DNA from: Thamnaconus septentrionalis | Lineage: Eukaryota > Chordata > Actinopteri > Tetraodontiformes > Monacanthidae | Direction of reading: 5' to 3' | Assembly (NCBI GenBank): GCA_009823395.1 | Contig: CM020504.1 | Location: 25,880,705 to 25,944,704, forward strand | Length of the DNA: 64,000 bases | Shown here: one piece after another, positions 12,366 to 23,845 of the stretch | Position numbering within the stretch: the first letter of the stretch is position 1 | Layout: every line of letters begins with the position of its first letter | Position numbers and translations under genes: made by a program | Notes under the pieces: generated by a model | The model's database searches: none | What the model saw: the letters and a program-made list of their open reading frames with translations, nothing else | What the model was told of the DNA's origin: nothing

Positions 12366-13527
12366 AGGTGAAGAGAGCCTCTCACGGCCACACTGAAGGT
12401 CTCTTTGTCAATGACTTTGTGCCGAACCACCAGAGGAGACCAGGCCAGAGGAGGTACAAAGCTCGAGGTAACACTGATGAACGTTGCCGACTGGCTGTAC
12501 TTCCACATTCTGAAGCACACGATGGCTCATCTGTGGTGGTTCCACGCTGCTGGAAGCACCTAGAAGCAGATCTCACTTCAGAACCTTAAACTAGAAGGCA
12601 GGTGTACTTTGAATGCCTGCGTTTTATGAGATACAAGCAGGTGTGTGTATGGATGTATTGTTACACAGCAACATGATGGCTACAGGCTGGCAGGCTGGCT
12701 GGCTACATGCTGGCTACAGGCTGGCTGGTTGGCTACATGCAGGCTGGCTGGCTACATGCTAGCTGGTTGGCTCCATGCTGGCTGGCTGGTTGGCTCCATG
12801 CTGGTTGGCTGGCTGGTTGGCTGGTTGGCTCCATGCTGGCTGGCTGGTTGGCTCCATGCAGGCTGGTTGGCTCCATGCAGGCTGGCTGGTTGGCTCCATG
12901 CTGGTTGGCTGGCTGGTTGGCTGGTTGGCTCCATGCTGGCTGGCTGGTTGGCTCCATGCAGGCTGGTTGGCTCCATGCAGGCTGGTTGGCTATATACAGG
13001 CTGGCTGGCTGGCTGCATGCTAGCTGGCTGGTTGGCTCCATGCTGGCTGGCTGGTTGGCTGGTTGGCTACATGCTGGCTGGTTGGCTACATGCAGGCTGG
13101 CTGGTTGGCTATATGCTAGCTGGTTGGCTCCATGCTAGCTGGTTGGCTCCATGCAGGCTGGCTGGCTGGTTGGCTGGTTGGCTACATGCTGGCTGGTTGG
13201 CTCCATGCTGGCTGGTTGGCTCCATGCAGGCTGGTTGGCTCCATGCAGGCTGGCTGGCTGGTTGGCTGGTTGGCTACATGCTAGCTGGTTGGCTCCATGC
13301 TGGCTGGTTGGCTCCATGCTGGCTGGCTGGTTGGCTATATGCTAGCTGGTTGGCTATATGCTAGCTGGTTGGCTATATGCTAGCTGGTTGGCTATATGCT
13401 AGCTGGTTGGCTACATGCTAGCTGGTTGGCTCCAGGCTCCTTCCAGGGACCAACAGACCCTCAGTCATTGAACATTCTTCAACCTTGTTTCATTCTTTTC
13501 GATGGAAATGGAAGAAATCAGCGCTAA
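12366..13527 (+). pseudogene. duplicate of buc exons 3 and 4, last exon splice-dead
   Basis: 12366-12467 repeats the 102-base exon 3 base for base, with acceptor (ttgcag) and donor (gtaaca) intact. The equivalent of exon 4 ends at TAA 13525-13527, but its acceptor 'cttttaggtgg' has become 'cttttcgatgg', so the AG is lost. Exon 3 is symmetric (phase 1 to phase 1), so copy B could in theory be added in frame as a second basic cassette, but it would need another terminal exon. Best read as a non-functional partial copy. Confidence 0.75.
12672..13438 (+). repeat. minisatellite in duplicated buc intron (copy B)
   Basis: Same unit family as the array at 10449-11045 but longer, with many 'ggctccatg' variants that copy A lacks and a terminal run of ctagctggttggctatatg. 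The two arrays have diverged in length and variant order since duplication. Open frames on both strands here are artefacts. Confidence 0.93.
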
Positions 13528-14581
13528 AGCACAGCAGACAGGACATTTTAAACCATCCACTTAATGTATTCAAAATTTAAAATGTAACAATTTGTAATTA
13601 TTTTTTCAATAAAATTAAATATCAAGCTTTGTTTTTTATTTATAAGCGAGTCTTGGTGAAACTTGAGTTTTAATGTTTAATGTTTAAGGCTTCAGCTCGA
13701 CAGCAGCATGACATGTGTATTTCTCACGGACTTGAGCTGGTTAGATTAGGATCAACATGTTGTCTTTGAGGTGTGTGTCTATTGTAGCAACTCAAGCTAA
13801 ACTAACAAGAACTCGTGGTTACAACTGGCTCTTTATTTCTTTTTTTTTATTCATTCTTTTATAAGTTGGAGGTCACAGAGTTAGAATTGAATGAGGACGA
13901 TCAATCATCTAAAGGAAACCAACCTCAGTGTGTGTCCGCCCACAAATTGACAGATAGCAAACACGTTTCAAAGATGTACGGATGCTGGAATAAAGTTCAA
14001 AGAACTTTATTGTTCTCGTTGTTCTTTGAAACTCTTTTTTTTTTTGTGAGGAAAAAAAAAGTGATGGTTTCTGGACATGAACAGAACAAGGATGAAGGAT
14101 GAAGATGAAGATGTGAGCTGACCGCATGGAGGACGCAAACCATTGTCTTCCGGATTAGCCCCTTAGCGGCACGAACCCTTTCAAAATAAAAGCCCAAATT
14201 AAACGAAAAAATACACGACTTATAACCGCCAGCAGAGGGGGACAAAGTAACACCATGCAACAGCCTTAATTAGAACGTGACAACCAGACATCAGAGAGAG
14301 GCAACTTTTAAGTTTAAAAGTTTTAAGCATGCAGTTTCCCCACCTGGCGCTAATAAAGGTCTATTCTATCCTATCCCATTCTATTCTATTTATAGATTGA
14401 ATTATTATAAAAGCTTTAATCAACATAGTGATGCCAAAGAGACAAAAGTCCTTCTGAAAACCAGCTCTCTTGCTTTGATAAACTTCAGAAACACTTTCAT
14501 TTCTCTTCCCTCCTCCCCTCCATTCACTCTGAACTTTAATCTTCAAATACAATTTGCCCTGACAACTGGAACACAGTAGGG

Positions 14582-17500
14582 TCAAAGGTCATGGCCCAGT
14601 TTGACGATCTCGTCCAAGAGGAAGTCGATGTCCTCGTGTTGTGTGGCAGGATTGGACAGCACACAGCGGAAGAAGTTGACTTTGGCTCCCAGAGGCTGAT
14701 AGCCAATCATGACGGAGCCTTTCTCCATCATCCTGGCTTTGATCTGAGGAGCCACCTGCACACACACACACACTGTGCTCAGGAGACACACAGCCTCTCC
14801 GGGTGGAGCCAATGACTTGGGGTTGTGCGCTGACCTGATGGAGTCTCTTGTCTCTGTCAGGTCCATGAGGTAAGCAGCGAACACTAGGGGCGTGTACCAG
14901 AAACACACATTGCAGTGCTCCGGCTGGGAAGAGAAGCAGACAGAGTGTGTTGACAATATCGAATCATAGGAGAGATGCAGTAATAGGAAAACATTGCAAG
15001 TCAAAAACATTCTTGACTTATGAAAAACTCAATGAAGACACAGCAATGCGGTATTGTGAAGACAATGCAAAGTTTAGATTAAAATGCATAACTTCTCAGT
15101 TCACTTGTTAGGACAAAAAGCGACTAGTGAAATATTTCTGTCAATAAAATGCAGCTCAATTTCTTCTTCTCAATGCATTAGCATCCTTCCTCTTCTTTGT
15201 CTTGGAAATCTGAAAACCCTGAATCAAGCAAACGTGTCTTTGTTGCACTAAGCAGGAGTTGCTTGACTTTACTTTGTCCTGGAAGACCAGCTGGAAACCC
15301 GGCCTCCTCTGCAGCAGGTCGTACAGGTACTCTGCATTCTCCAAGCACTTGTTGACCTGGGCTCGAACCCCTGTGAACCCTGCCAGGATGGAGCACAAGC
15401 ATCGTGGTCACCGCTTCATTCTGCCACACTGTAGCACACTGCAGGGGTCAAGCTCTGGCCCCGGGCCCAATTTGGCCCACAGTGTTGTTATATTTGGCCC
15501 GCGAGGCCAAGACACAATCACTACTGGAGCTGCTGGCTGGCTGGTGTTGAACAGCACATGTGCTGCTAATACTGCAAAGATTACACAATATAAGAAAAGA
15601 TACATTGAAGGACGTCATTATGAAGACTTCATTGGTTCATTGTTGATAAACTGAATTTTGGCCCACTGTGTATTTGACTTTGACACCCTCCAGTGGAGAG
15701 TAACTGAGTAACTAGTGAGTAACAGAGTAACTAGTGTGTAATTAAGTATATAGTGAGTTACTATCTAGTTACACTCTAGAACTCTTTCCCACAAAGTAAC
15801 TAGCGAGTAACTGAGTGACTAAGTATTTAGTGAGTAACTAAGTATTTAGTGACTAACTATCTAGTTGCCCTCCAGAACTGTTCTCAGTAAAGTAACTAGT
15901 GAGTAACTGAGTAACTAGTGAGTAACTGAGTAACTGCTGAGTTTATGTACATGTTATTTATTTGGATTGTGTTTTTAATTTGAAACTCGTGTGCATGCTT
16001 GCTAGCCTGTAGGGCAGTGAACCCTTCCTCTGGACCTTTGCCTTCCACATCAGCCACAGTTTGAAGGCGTCCACGTGGCGGCCGCACTGGATGCTTTTGT
16101 CCCCCGTGTCGTAGCTCACGTCATAAGGTTTGTCTTGCTGGAACAGGTAGTCGGCCCCCAAACCATTGCACTCTTTCAAGAGACCCTGCCGGTGAGAGGG
16201 ACCAGAGTCACTCGACATTAGAACAAACCTGTTGGACGCTGACAGAACGTTGAGAGTAAGTGTGTGAGCCCTTACTCTCTTCCTGACCAGGAAGGCAGAG
16301 CACTGCAGAGGGACGCCCATTAACTTGTGAGGGTTCCACGTCACAGAGCAGGCTCTGCAGCCGCAACATCAGCACAAACCACCAGACCTTCAGACACTCA
16401 GACAGCTGCTCCAGAGCCGGAGAGCACCAAGAAACAAGAGGATTGTTGAAGCGTCGCGTTGGCTTCCTGCTGCAGTTACCGTTGGATGCCCTGCAGCTTC
16501 ATCCTGTGTCTGGCGGACATCAGAAGGCCTCCTCCCCACGCTGCCTGTCAGGACAAACGGCTTCTATCAAGGTGAGCACGAGCCCGCCAGAATGCTGCAT
16601 TTTTAGTTGCACTGTTTCCATTTGGTTTGAACAGAAAGACCAAAGTTGGCAGTTTTTCAGTCACAGTCTGTCTCACTGGGCTGTTCTGTTCCCCAGTGAA
16701 CTGGGTTGGTCCATCTTGCTGTGAGGAACACTGAATTAATCCTGAAGGTCGAGGATGAAGCACTTTAAACGTCATTCTGCTTCTGGAAGAAGAAGCTCTT
16801 GACCAAAGTTGTGTATTTATTGTGGAACCACACTAAGGTGTCAGATCTCACACACAACAAAGACAGCACGTTACTTTTGCCATCATTCAGTTTAAGGAAG
16901 GACAATCTTGTTTTTGTGAAACCCATCATTGCCTTGATTTGAGCTGAGTTAAGGTCCTCACGCACCAGGCAATAGGCCAAGTTTTGACCTCGGACCAACT
17001 TCATTCTGATTGGTCAGAGGTCCAGCGTTCGCCTTGTAGCCTCGGAAAAATTCGACGCAAGAGTGAAAAAATAACAGCCGCCCTTCCGCTGTGTGAAAAC
17101 TCACTGCCTGTGTGTCAGGACCTTCACAGCCACTGATTCCAAAATAGTAGGACTGCAGAGTTCAATTCCTCCAAGTCAAACTGATGATACTCACAGTTCA
17201 AGAACAAGCAATAAAACAGCAGCAGTTCTCTAAATGCCCAGAGGGGGGTGCGAATTCAGTTCTTTCAATGTAAATTTAGTTTGACTGGTTTTATCTTGTA
17301 TTGCAGTGGTGTGTGGGACTGTTCACTGATGTTGCGTTGCAGCTCGGTGTGCACTTGCTGTCTCACATCAACATGCATCCACAGTGAGTGCGCAGAACAG
17401 ACGTCAGCGATGGCCTCCAGAGGGTCCACGGCTCCGTACACCGTCGTTCCTGCTGTGGCATTCACATAGAATGGAACCAAACCCTGCAACGCAATGCCAG

Positions 17501-20500
17501 CACATTTCAATTGTGTTAAAAAAAAAGGTATTTGTTAAATGTGTCAATTATTATAAAATGAGTATTTTTAAATGTTACATGCTATATTTTCCAGGGCATT
17601 CCTACCTTTTCTTGGGCTGTAAGAATTGCTGAGCTGAGTTCGGCAGGAATCATTTTGCCCCTAGAAAGCAAAAAGCACAGCAAGAAATGACTGACATGAA
17701 AGAAATAATGATTTCAATCAACCGTGTGTTTAAAAAGAAGAGAAATGATAACACACGGCAGCGAGCGTGGAAGGTTTTTTCTCCCTCAGACACACGTGCA
17801 CACCTGAGCAAACACTTTTCCCATGCGTCAAATGACCAAGGACGCGTTTGTTAACCGACCGACACGCAGACTCACCTTTCATCACATCTCACCGTCACCA
17901 CATTGTCGCTGCCCAGCCCCAGTGCAGCTGCAGACTTCTTGACTGAATAGTGGCTCTGAATGGGGAACAAGAGAGCAGCTGATGAACGGCGAGCAGACTT
18001 TGAATGTGAGCCACAGTTGTGGCTGCATTGTTGTCGACAAGCCTGCAGAGAAGCAAACCAACATGTGTGAACACTGTGGTACCAGGACTGACAAGGACAG
18101 TTGGATTTGTTTTTCAACAGAGATCAGCTGGGCACTGCATGGGAACCACCACAGGAGGCTTTGGAGCACCACCACCCTTCATCCACCCATTTCATATGAC
18201 TGCTTCTCCTGCACTCGGGGGGTGTGCTGGAGCCCAGCTGGTTAGTCCCAGCTAACCTGGGATGGCAGCCAAAGCTAACCTTTGGAGTAGTGTTGTCGTC
18301 AAGACCGCAACCAGCCGAGACCGAGACCTTATCATGACTAGAGAGCATCGAGGTGGAGGCCGGACCAAGACATCTGGACTTTGAGACCCAGAACCAGACC
18401 AAGACTTTATATAGCAAAGAAAAATAACAGAAAAAAGACCAGGGTCTTTTTTTTCCAATTCCAGCTTGTTTCTAAATGGAGCAGCAACATCTCTTTTCAA
18501 CAAGGTGTCTGTTAATCATTTTCTTCAACATTTTGCTGCTTTGCCAACTATATTCAACCATTTTCAAAAAAAAACAATTTGCTTCATAAAATGAAAAATC
18601 AATGAACTAGGAATAAGGGGTCATGGTGTCACTCTGCGTGTCACCAACAGCAGCTGGATTCTTTTCCGTTATTATCGTGTTATTACAGTGTTGGCTGAGT
18701 CTCCACTGGTCTGGATCAAAAATCCCCAGTCTGCCCAGTCCCAAACCAGGACCAGACCCAGTGAAAATGCCTCAGAGTTTCAGGCCTTCTCTAAAGGTGT
18801 AGAAGGCCCTGAAGGTTCCCCACTCAACTCATTCCAAGACGTGTATTCTTTGGACATTTGTCTGTCACAGATATTATCTGCAGTGCAAAGTCAACAAGTA
18901 CCTAAGTCAAGATGTCTCATTGTTCTTACATGTTCTGATGTGAAGATGGCCAACTGAGGCAGAGCTCTCATTCCACTGGTCTTCACGTTGGGGTAGAAGT
19001 GGTACCTGGCCAGAAGGATGCTGTACAGGTTGGACATTGAGCCACCTGGAGAAAACAGAGACAAGTTCAGGTTCATTGATTTGTTTTCACTTATTAACTG
19101 ACTCTGGGTTGTGTCTCAATAACACAGGGGGCTCCTTCCATGATTGGAAGCCTCGTCTTACTAGGAGGTCTAGTCACATGAGGTCGGGCATTGTTGTGCA
19201 CCAAAGGCATCCAGGTGTCACTGCATTCACTACTTACTGACTGACTGACTATTAATATAATGTCTTCAAGTTCGGCGGGACGGGTTAAAAGCTTAACGGG
19301 CCGCATATGGCCCCCGGGCCATAGTTTGCCCAGCCCTGATCAAACCTGTAGAGGTCTGTGCCTCCCCAGACCATCAGTGACCCAGCACCAGACCAATCAT
19401 GCCGAATGATGTTGTGGTCTGAAGATGTTCTCCACTGCATCTGCAGATCCTCTCATGGTTGAACCTGCTTTCATCAGCGAGGAGCACTGGCACCCTGGTG
19501 GTCTAGGTCTAACGCCAGTCGAGCTCTATGGTGCTGGGCAGTGAGCACAGCGCCCACTACAGGACGTGCGTCTCTGCCACTTAACCGACGAGATCAATAT
19601 CCCAAAAATCCCAATCGGAAGATGTCCAATGGTATGTTTGACTTCATACTTTGAGTTCATTCACTCAGCTGTCCATCTATTGCATTTACCCGGGCAGAAG
19701 ATTCCATCGCCCTCATCATCAGACCATCCAACAATGCTCTGCATCTTCTTGAGCAGAACCTCCTCCATCAGGATGAAGACAGGAGAGACTTCATACGTGA
19801 ACCTGATTTTAAAATAAAAACAAAATGCAGGAAATGCATCATCATGTCATCATAACATAAAAAAAGAATCAAAAATAATTGAATTTTGCAAATTCCCTAT
19901 GAGCACTATTGCCTCAACATTTGAATCGCCTATCATCAATACCTTTGATTTATCTACTGCTGAAGTTAGATTGGTATATTGACTGATCATTCTCTACTTT
20001 GAAGTGTTTTCAGTGAGAACTTACATATTTGTATTAGCGGTGGAGGTCAGCCAATCACCAGCCAAACCAACCACATCCAGGCCTGAGGACAGCTGGTTGA
20101 AGAAACGGGGATGACCTGTGAAAGTGAGACCACAGGTGAGGATTAGCAATGCGATTGGAGTCCCTCCAGGTGGATGAGATCTGGGGCCTCATATACAAAA
20201 GCTATGTGCACAAAAAACACACTTGTTCTATGCCTGTTTTCACGTTCCAATGGACGAAACGTAGCTGTGTTTCCATCACCCCTAGAATTGCTCCAAACCT
20301 AAATATGGCCATAAAACCTGGTGATGGAAGCAGCTCCACTTGGAAAAACCTCTCCAACATGGCTGAAAGGTTTTGATGCTCTCATGAGGTGGTTTTCCAC
20401 ACGTATCCGTACAGAGGAATATCGCAAGTGAGGTCATCCGTTCACCAAGTTCAGCCAATATAAATATTCTAATTTTCTATATAAATTAGAAAAGAAAATA

Positions 20501-22462
20501 CACGCCCTATCACATGTGCAGCATTTGATTGCAGCTTTACATTGTCTGGCCTGTGCAGAGACGTGATGGACACACTGTAGTTCCACCTGGTTAAAGTCTT
20601 GGGACTCTCCAACCATTTTTTTTTTCAGAACTGAAGAAGCTTTTTTGAATGAAAGCCTAACATCATCACCATTGCAAGAACAAGTCCAGCTGCCTCAACG
20701 TCACCCTTCTCCGTGAAGCTGACCTGGACCACTGAGAACCTCCGCAGCAGTGCTGTCTTCTGGTTTATTCTAGTGGGTATACTCTGATCCAACGCCAGAA
20801 GCACCACCATCAGGCTCAGTGATGCACCAGGTATCCAGCATCCACAGCGAGGTGAGGTCATGAAAGACTGATGAAATCATGTCTCAATGCAAACGTATGG
20901 TAAGCAACACAAGATATGTAACAGCCGTTTACAGCTGGACTTTCAGTGACCAAGTGCAGTCACAAGACAAATTTATTAAAATGGGGGACAAAAAAATGAA
21001 TGAATAATAATTAGCACCCTTACACTAGCAGTCAACAGTTTGACTTCTTCATCTTGGCTGCTTTCTACACTGCAGATACAAACTGAAGGCATCAAATATA
21101 TGAGCAAGATATGTGGATTAAAGTGGCAAAAGAAAACAACGTTAAATACCTAAATATGTGATGTCATATATATTTTATATGAAGAGTGGCTATTCTAGAT
21201 CAGCTAGTTGGTTCGGTCATTCAGGACCTTTTCTAGCGGCTATGCGGTGTGTAGAGCTGTGCATCACGTAGAGCAGGGGTCGCCAAACTACGGCCCGCGG
21301 GCCACACCTCGGCCCGCTGCGTCAACGAACCGTGGCCCGCCGACACGATGCAGTTCCGTCATGTGGCCCACTGCAAATAAAGTTTAGCGACCCCTGATGT
21401 AGAGAGACCCCACGGCACCACTGCTTCATTCACAGATGTGCAAACATCCTAACTGCAGGGACATTACTTTGAAAATGGCGTTGATGAGTTACAACTCAGC
21501 TCGCTCCTCTTTTAGAACCCCCCCCCCCCCCACCCACCTGTCCTGACACCGTATTTCAGTGTGTCTCTGCAGTCGACCAGCAGCTGCTCCAGGTTTTCTG
21601 GCTGTTCACGCAGTTCCAGGCTGAAGCCCTCCAGTAAATCCATCTTCAGCTGGTGAGGGTGAATTTAATGTCCAATTTCAATATTCAGAAGATGTGACTT
21701 GATTGAGATTGCATTTCCTGGAATGTTAAAATGAAAAGCATGTTGAACAGTTTACGTTCAACATGTCAAATTCTAAATATGTCTTTGTTTGTTTGTTTGT
21801 TTTTGAATATCTGAATTCAACATCTCAAATAAAAGCAATACAAACTATTATTTGCTGAAGTTTTGTAACTATGAAAAGATGTGGTTTTCTTTTAAATATA
21901 TTATATTTATTGTGCAAATATTGAATATTTTAAGATCATCAAACAAATGTACTTAACCATGGCCTCTTACATTTTGTGATTTACATAATATGAATGATTT
22001 GATAATATCATCCAACGATAGAAGATAACTTCACTTATCAGATGGGTGCCAGTTTCTGGAAATGTGCCCTTTTTTCTGTAATGTATGGAAGCAGTGATGA
22101 AAAACGAATGGATTGTTCAAGGAGCTCTATTCAGAAATCAGTCAGTTCCATTTCTACTACAAAGGACATGAGCTGACTTGTACTCAGTTTTCCCGCCTTT
22201 GTGCAGTTAATTGCCAAAGACAAACTTTGTTCACAAGTATAAATCATGAAAATTGTGCAGTTTGTATTGCTTCCCCAGCCTCTGCCCCTTGCCTGGGGAT
22301 GAACGAGGCACAGAATGAATCCAAAAAGTATCACTGAAGACCATCATGGAAGTACCTTGGAGCTCCTGCGGGTCGATTTCCAGATGTAACCCAATAAAAT
22401 GTTGACAAGTTCCTGCAGAAACTGTTTGGTGATTTCCTCACCGTCTGAGGCTGGGAGCAAAT

Positions 22463-22516
<54 letters not shown>

Positions 22517-23370
22517 TTTTCAAATCTTTGCCCTAATCATTAGTTCAGTGATCAGTTATTATTCTGTAATAATCAGTCGCACAAACTTTATTGCAATTTC
22601 GGGGTATTTTTTAATTCATGTTTTTCATTATGTCAGCTCACCTGTACTATTACTTGTACTATGGCTCTAGATGCTCACCTGTACTATAGATGCTGCTGAG
22701 GTCGACGTGTGTCTGTTTTCTCCCTCTGGCTGCGGCCAAATCCTCCTTCACAGCTGATTTCTCAGTAGTTTGGCCTAAAAAAAAACAAACCACAGGTTGT
22801 TGTTTTTTATTCTCCAATCATATAATGATTGATCTGTGTCTGCGGAGAAATGTACCAGTTTTTACACAAACACGTTCAATCAGTAGTCAAACAACGTGTG
22901 AAGACAGAGATTGGTCAGAGATTTGAAATTGTGTTAGGAAAACAAGAGCATTTCTGATTTGAAGTGACATGTTGGTTCCAAACAGAAAGCTTGTTTTTGC
23001 TGAATCTAGATAAAGACACACAGTCTCACCTGTGTGAATTTTGTTTAAGAATGATGGTTTGGTGTTTTTGAAAACACAAGTTATTTACCCACGATGTCGT
23101 TCTACGCTATCAGAGACCACACAGAGTGGTTGGCACGAGCCAGTGACTTACCTGGCAACCTCAAAAAATCCATCATTAAATGTTCCTTCTTCAGAAATGC
23201 TTCAAAGTCACAAAATAATTGATGGGGTGAGCTCGGTTGATACTGACGTTACTAATAACTGGTAGGTCTGAGAGATGCAGTCGGTCACTTGACTCTCGGG
23301 CTGCGAGTGAGGTGTGGTCTGCTGCCATCTGCTCCAGCTGTTTGCACAGGGACACCTGGGGCTGGAACAT
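14582..23370 (-). CDS. gad3: Glutamate decarboxylase (GAD), gad3-like, with two apparent frameshifts
   Basis: PLP enzyme making GABA from glutamate. Exons on the - strand, 5' to 3': tentative 23370-23289, then 22774-22679, 22462-22356, 21649-21538, 20115-20025, 19802-19690, 19045-18930, 17955-17876, 17660-17606, 17483-17367, 16544-16480, 16354-16276, 16185-16036, 15379-15273, 14923-14835, 14755-14582. Hallmarks include [31 protein letters not shown], the PLP-lysine site [15 protein letters not shown] and the end [14 protein letters not shown]. Residues mix GAD65- and GAD67-type states, and the N-terminus is short (about 544 residues against 585-594), hence gad3 rather than gad1 or gad2; that paralogue call is tentative. 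Phases fit at every junction, but the exons at 15379-15273 (107 bp) and 14923-14835 (89 bp) are each one base short of the family frame. Either consensus error or a young pseudogene. Confidence 0.8.
15442..15690. mobile_element. hAT-like family B fragment in gad intron
   Basis: Opens CAGGGGTCAAGCTCTGGCC and closes 'gtatttgactttgacaccctc', inverted ends of family B. Internal 'ggagctgctggctggctggtgttgaa' style sequence recurs near 58500-58620. No clear target duplication. Confidence 0.55.
15700..15945. repeat. degenerate gagtaactagt minisatellite in gad intron
   Basis: Irregular repetition of 'gagtaactgagtaactagt' with 'aagtatttagtgagtaac' variants and two 'ctatctagtt' interruptions. Non-coding and intronic. 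Confidence 0.8.
18288..18790. mobile_element. non-autonomous DNA element, family C
   Basis: Starts tagtgttgtcgtcaagaccg and shares a long body with 60085-60520, including 'gcaacatctcttttcaacaaggtgtct' and 'ttgctgctttgccaacta'. The second copy ends 'aagactacaacacta', the inverted form of the start, so the family has terminal inverted repeats. It lies in a gad intron. Confidence 0.6.
19225..19338. mobile_element. hAT-like family A, right-end fragment in gad intron
   Basis: Has 'cttaacgggccgcatatgg' and ends 'atagtttgcccagccctg', the family A terminus. The left half is absent. Confidence 0.6.
20262..20430. mobile_element. MITE family D copy in gad intron
   Basis: Matches the 1662-1790 block over 'gtttccatcacccctagaat' and 'aacctaaatatggc', then continues to 'gtacagaggaatatcgcaag', which recurs near 37710. 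Confidence 0.55.
21274..21396. mobile_element. 123-bp miniature hAT-like element in gad intron
   Basis: Terminal repeats CAGGGGTCGCCAAACTACGG and tttagcgacccctg face each other around a very short GC-rich body (ggcccgcgggccacacc). Flanks acgtagag and atgtagag form an 8-base target duplication with one mismatch. Both ends and target duplication are seen directly. Confidence 0.85.
22466..22514. repeat. (CA)n beside a gad exon
   Basis: About 24 units. On the - strand this is a TG run ending directly at the acceptor of the exon at 22462-22356. Confidence 0.95.
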
Positions 23371-23845
23371 GCAGCCAAGCCGCACCCAGAGCTAATCCCC
23401 AGTCAAAGAGCCAGTCATGTCCCGCAGGAGCCACTCATTCACAAGAAAGTGGAAAAAAGATTAGAATGAGGTGCCATGAAAAAGCATAGGAATGCTGAGT
23501 CAGATTTTTCCCTTTTGATGTCATTTTGTTGTTTCATCACAACGGATTTAACCAGTAAATGCACCATAATACATTTATTGTTTTTGCATATGATGCATTT
23601 AACTTCACTAAACATGTTTACTTGTGCTTACGGTACAGGAAGAAAATTGTATAGAGTTTGAAATGAGATGATGAATGTATTGTAATCAGATTAGCCGATC
23701 AATTGTCCCTAAAAACTCTGAACTTTGGCAGTGAGGAAGTTCAGCTCTTTTCTGTTATTTTTTTACTTCATTTTCACGAGATCATTCTTGGCACACAACC
23801 ACAGTTAGCAAATTTACTCATCTAGATCTAACACATAACATTACA

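Larger units (their letters stand above)
10104..14012 (+). repeat. tandem duplication of the buc 3' end (two copies)
   Basis: Copy A runs from about 10104 to 12328 and copy B from 12329 to about 14012. Both hold, in the same order, the 102-base exon, a ctggctggttggctacatg minisatellite, the last-exon sequence, the 3' UTR with AATAAA, and a tail ending 'gttcaaagaactttattg'. The 102-base exons are identical. Copy A carries an extra 686-base hAT insertion and a different minisatellite length. The junction reads 'actttattgctgtatttttgtc'. High identity outside the satellite suggests a recent event, or an assembly duplication. Confidence 0.85.

Noticed and set aside
12645..13364. Frames on both strands (WLAPCWLAG and SQPACMEP types)
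   Set aside because: Same minisatellite in the duplicated copy; no splice or start context.
14361..14579. Possible extra gad exon downstream of the stop
   Set aside because: The frames have no GAD features, and the family end HDL plus stop is at 14582.
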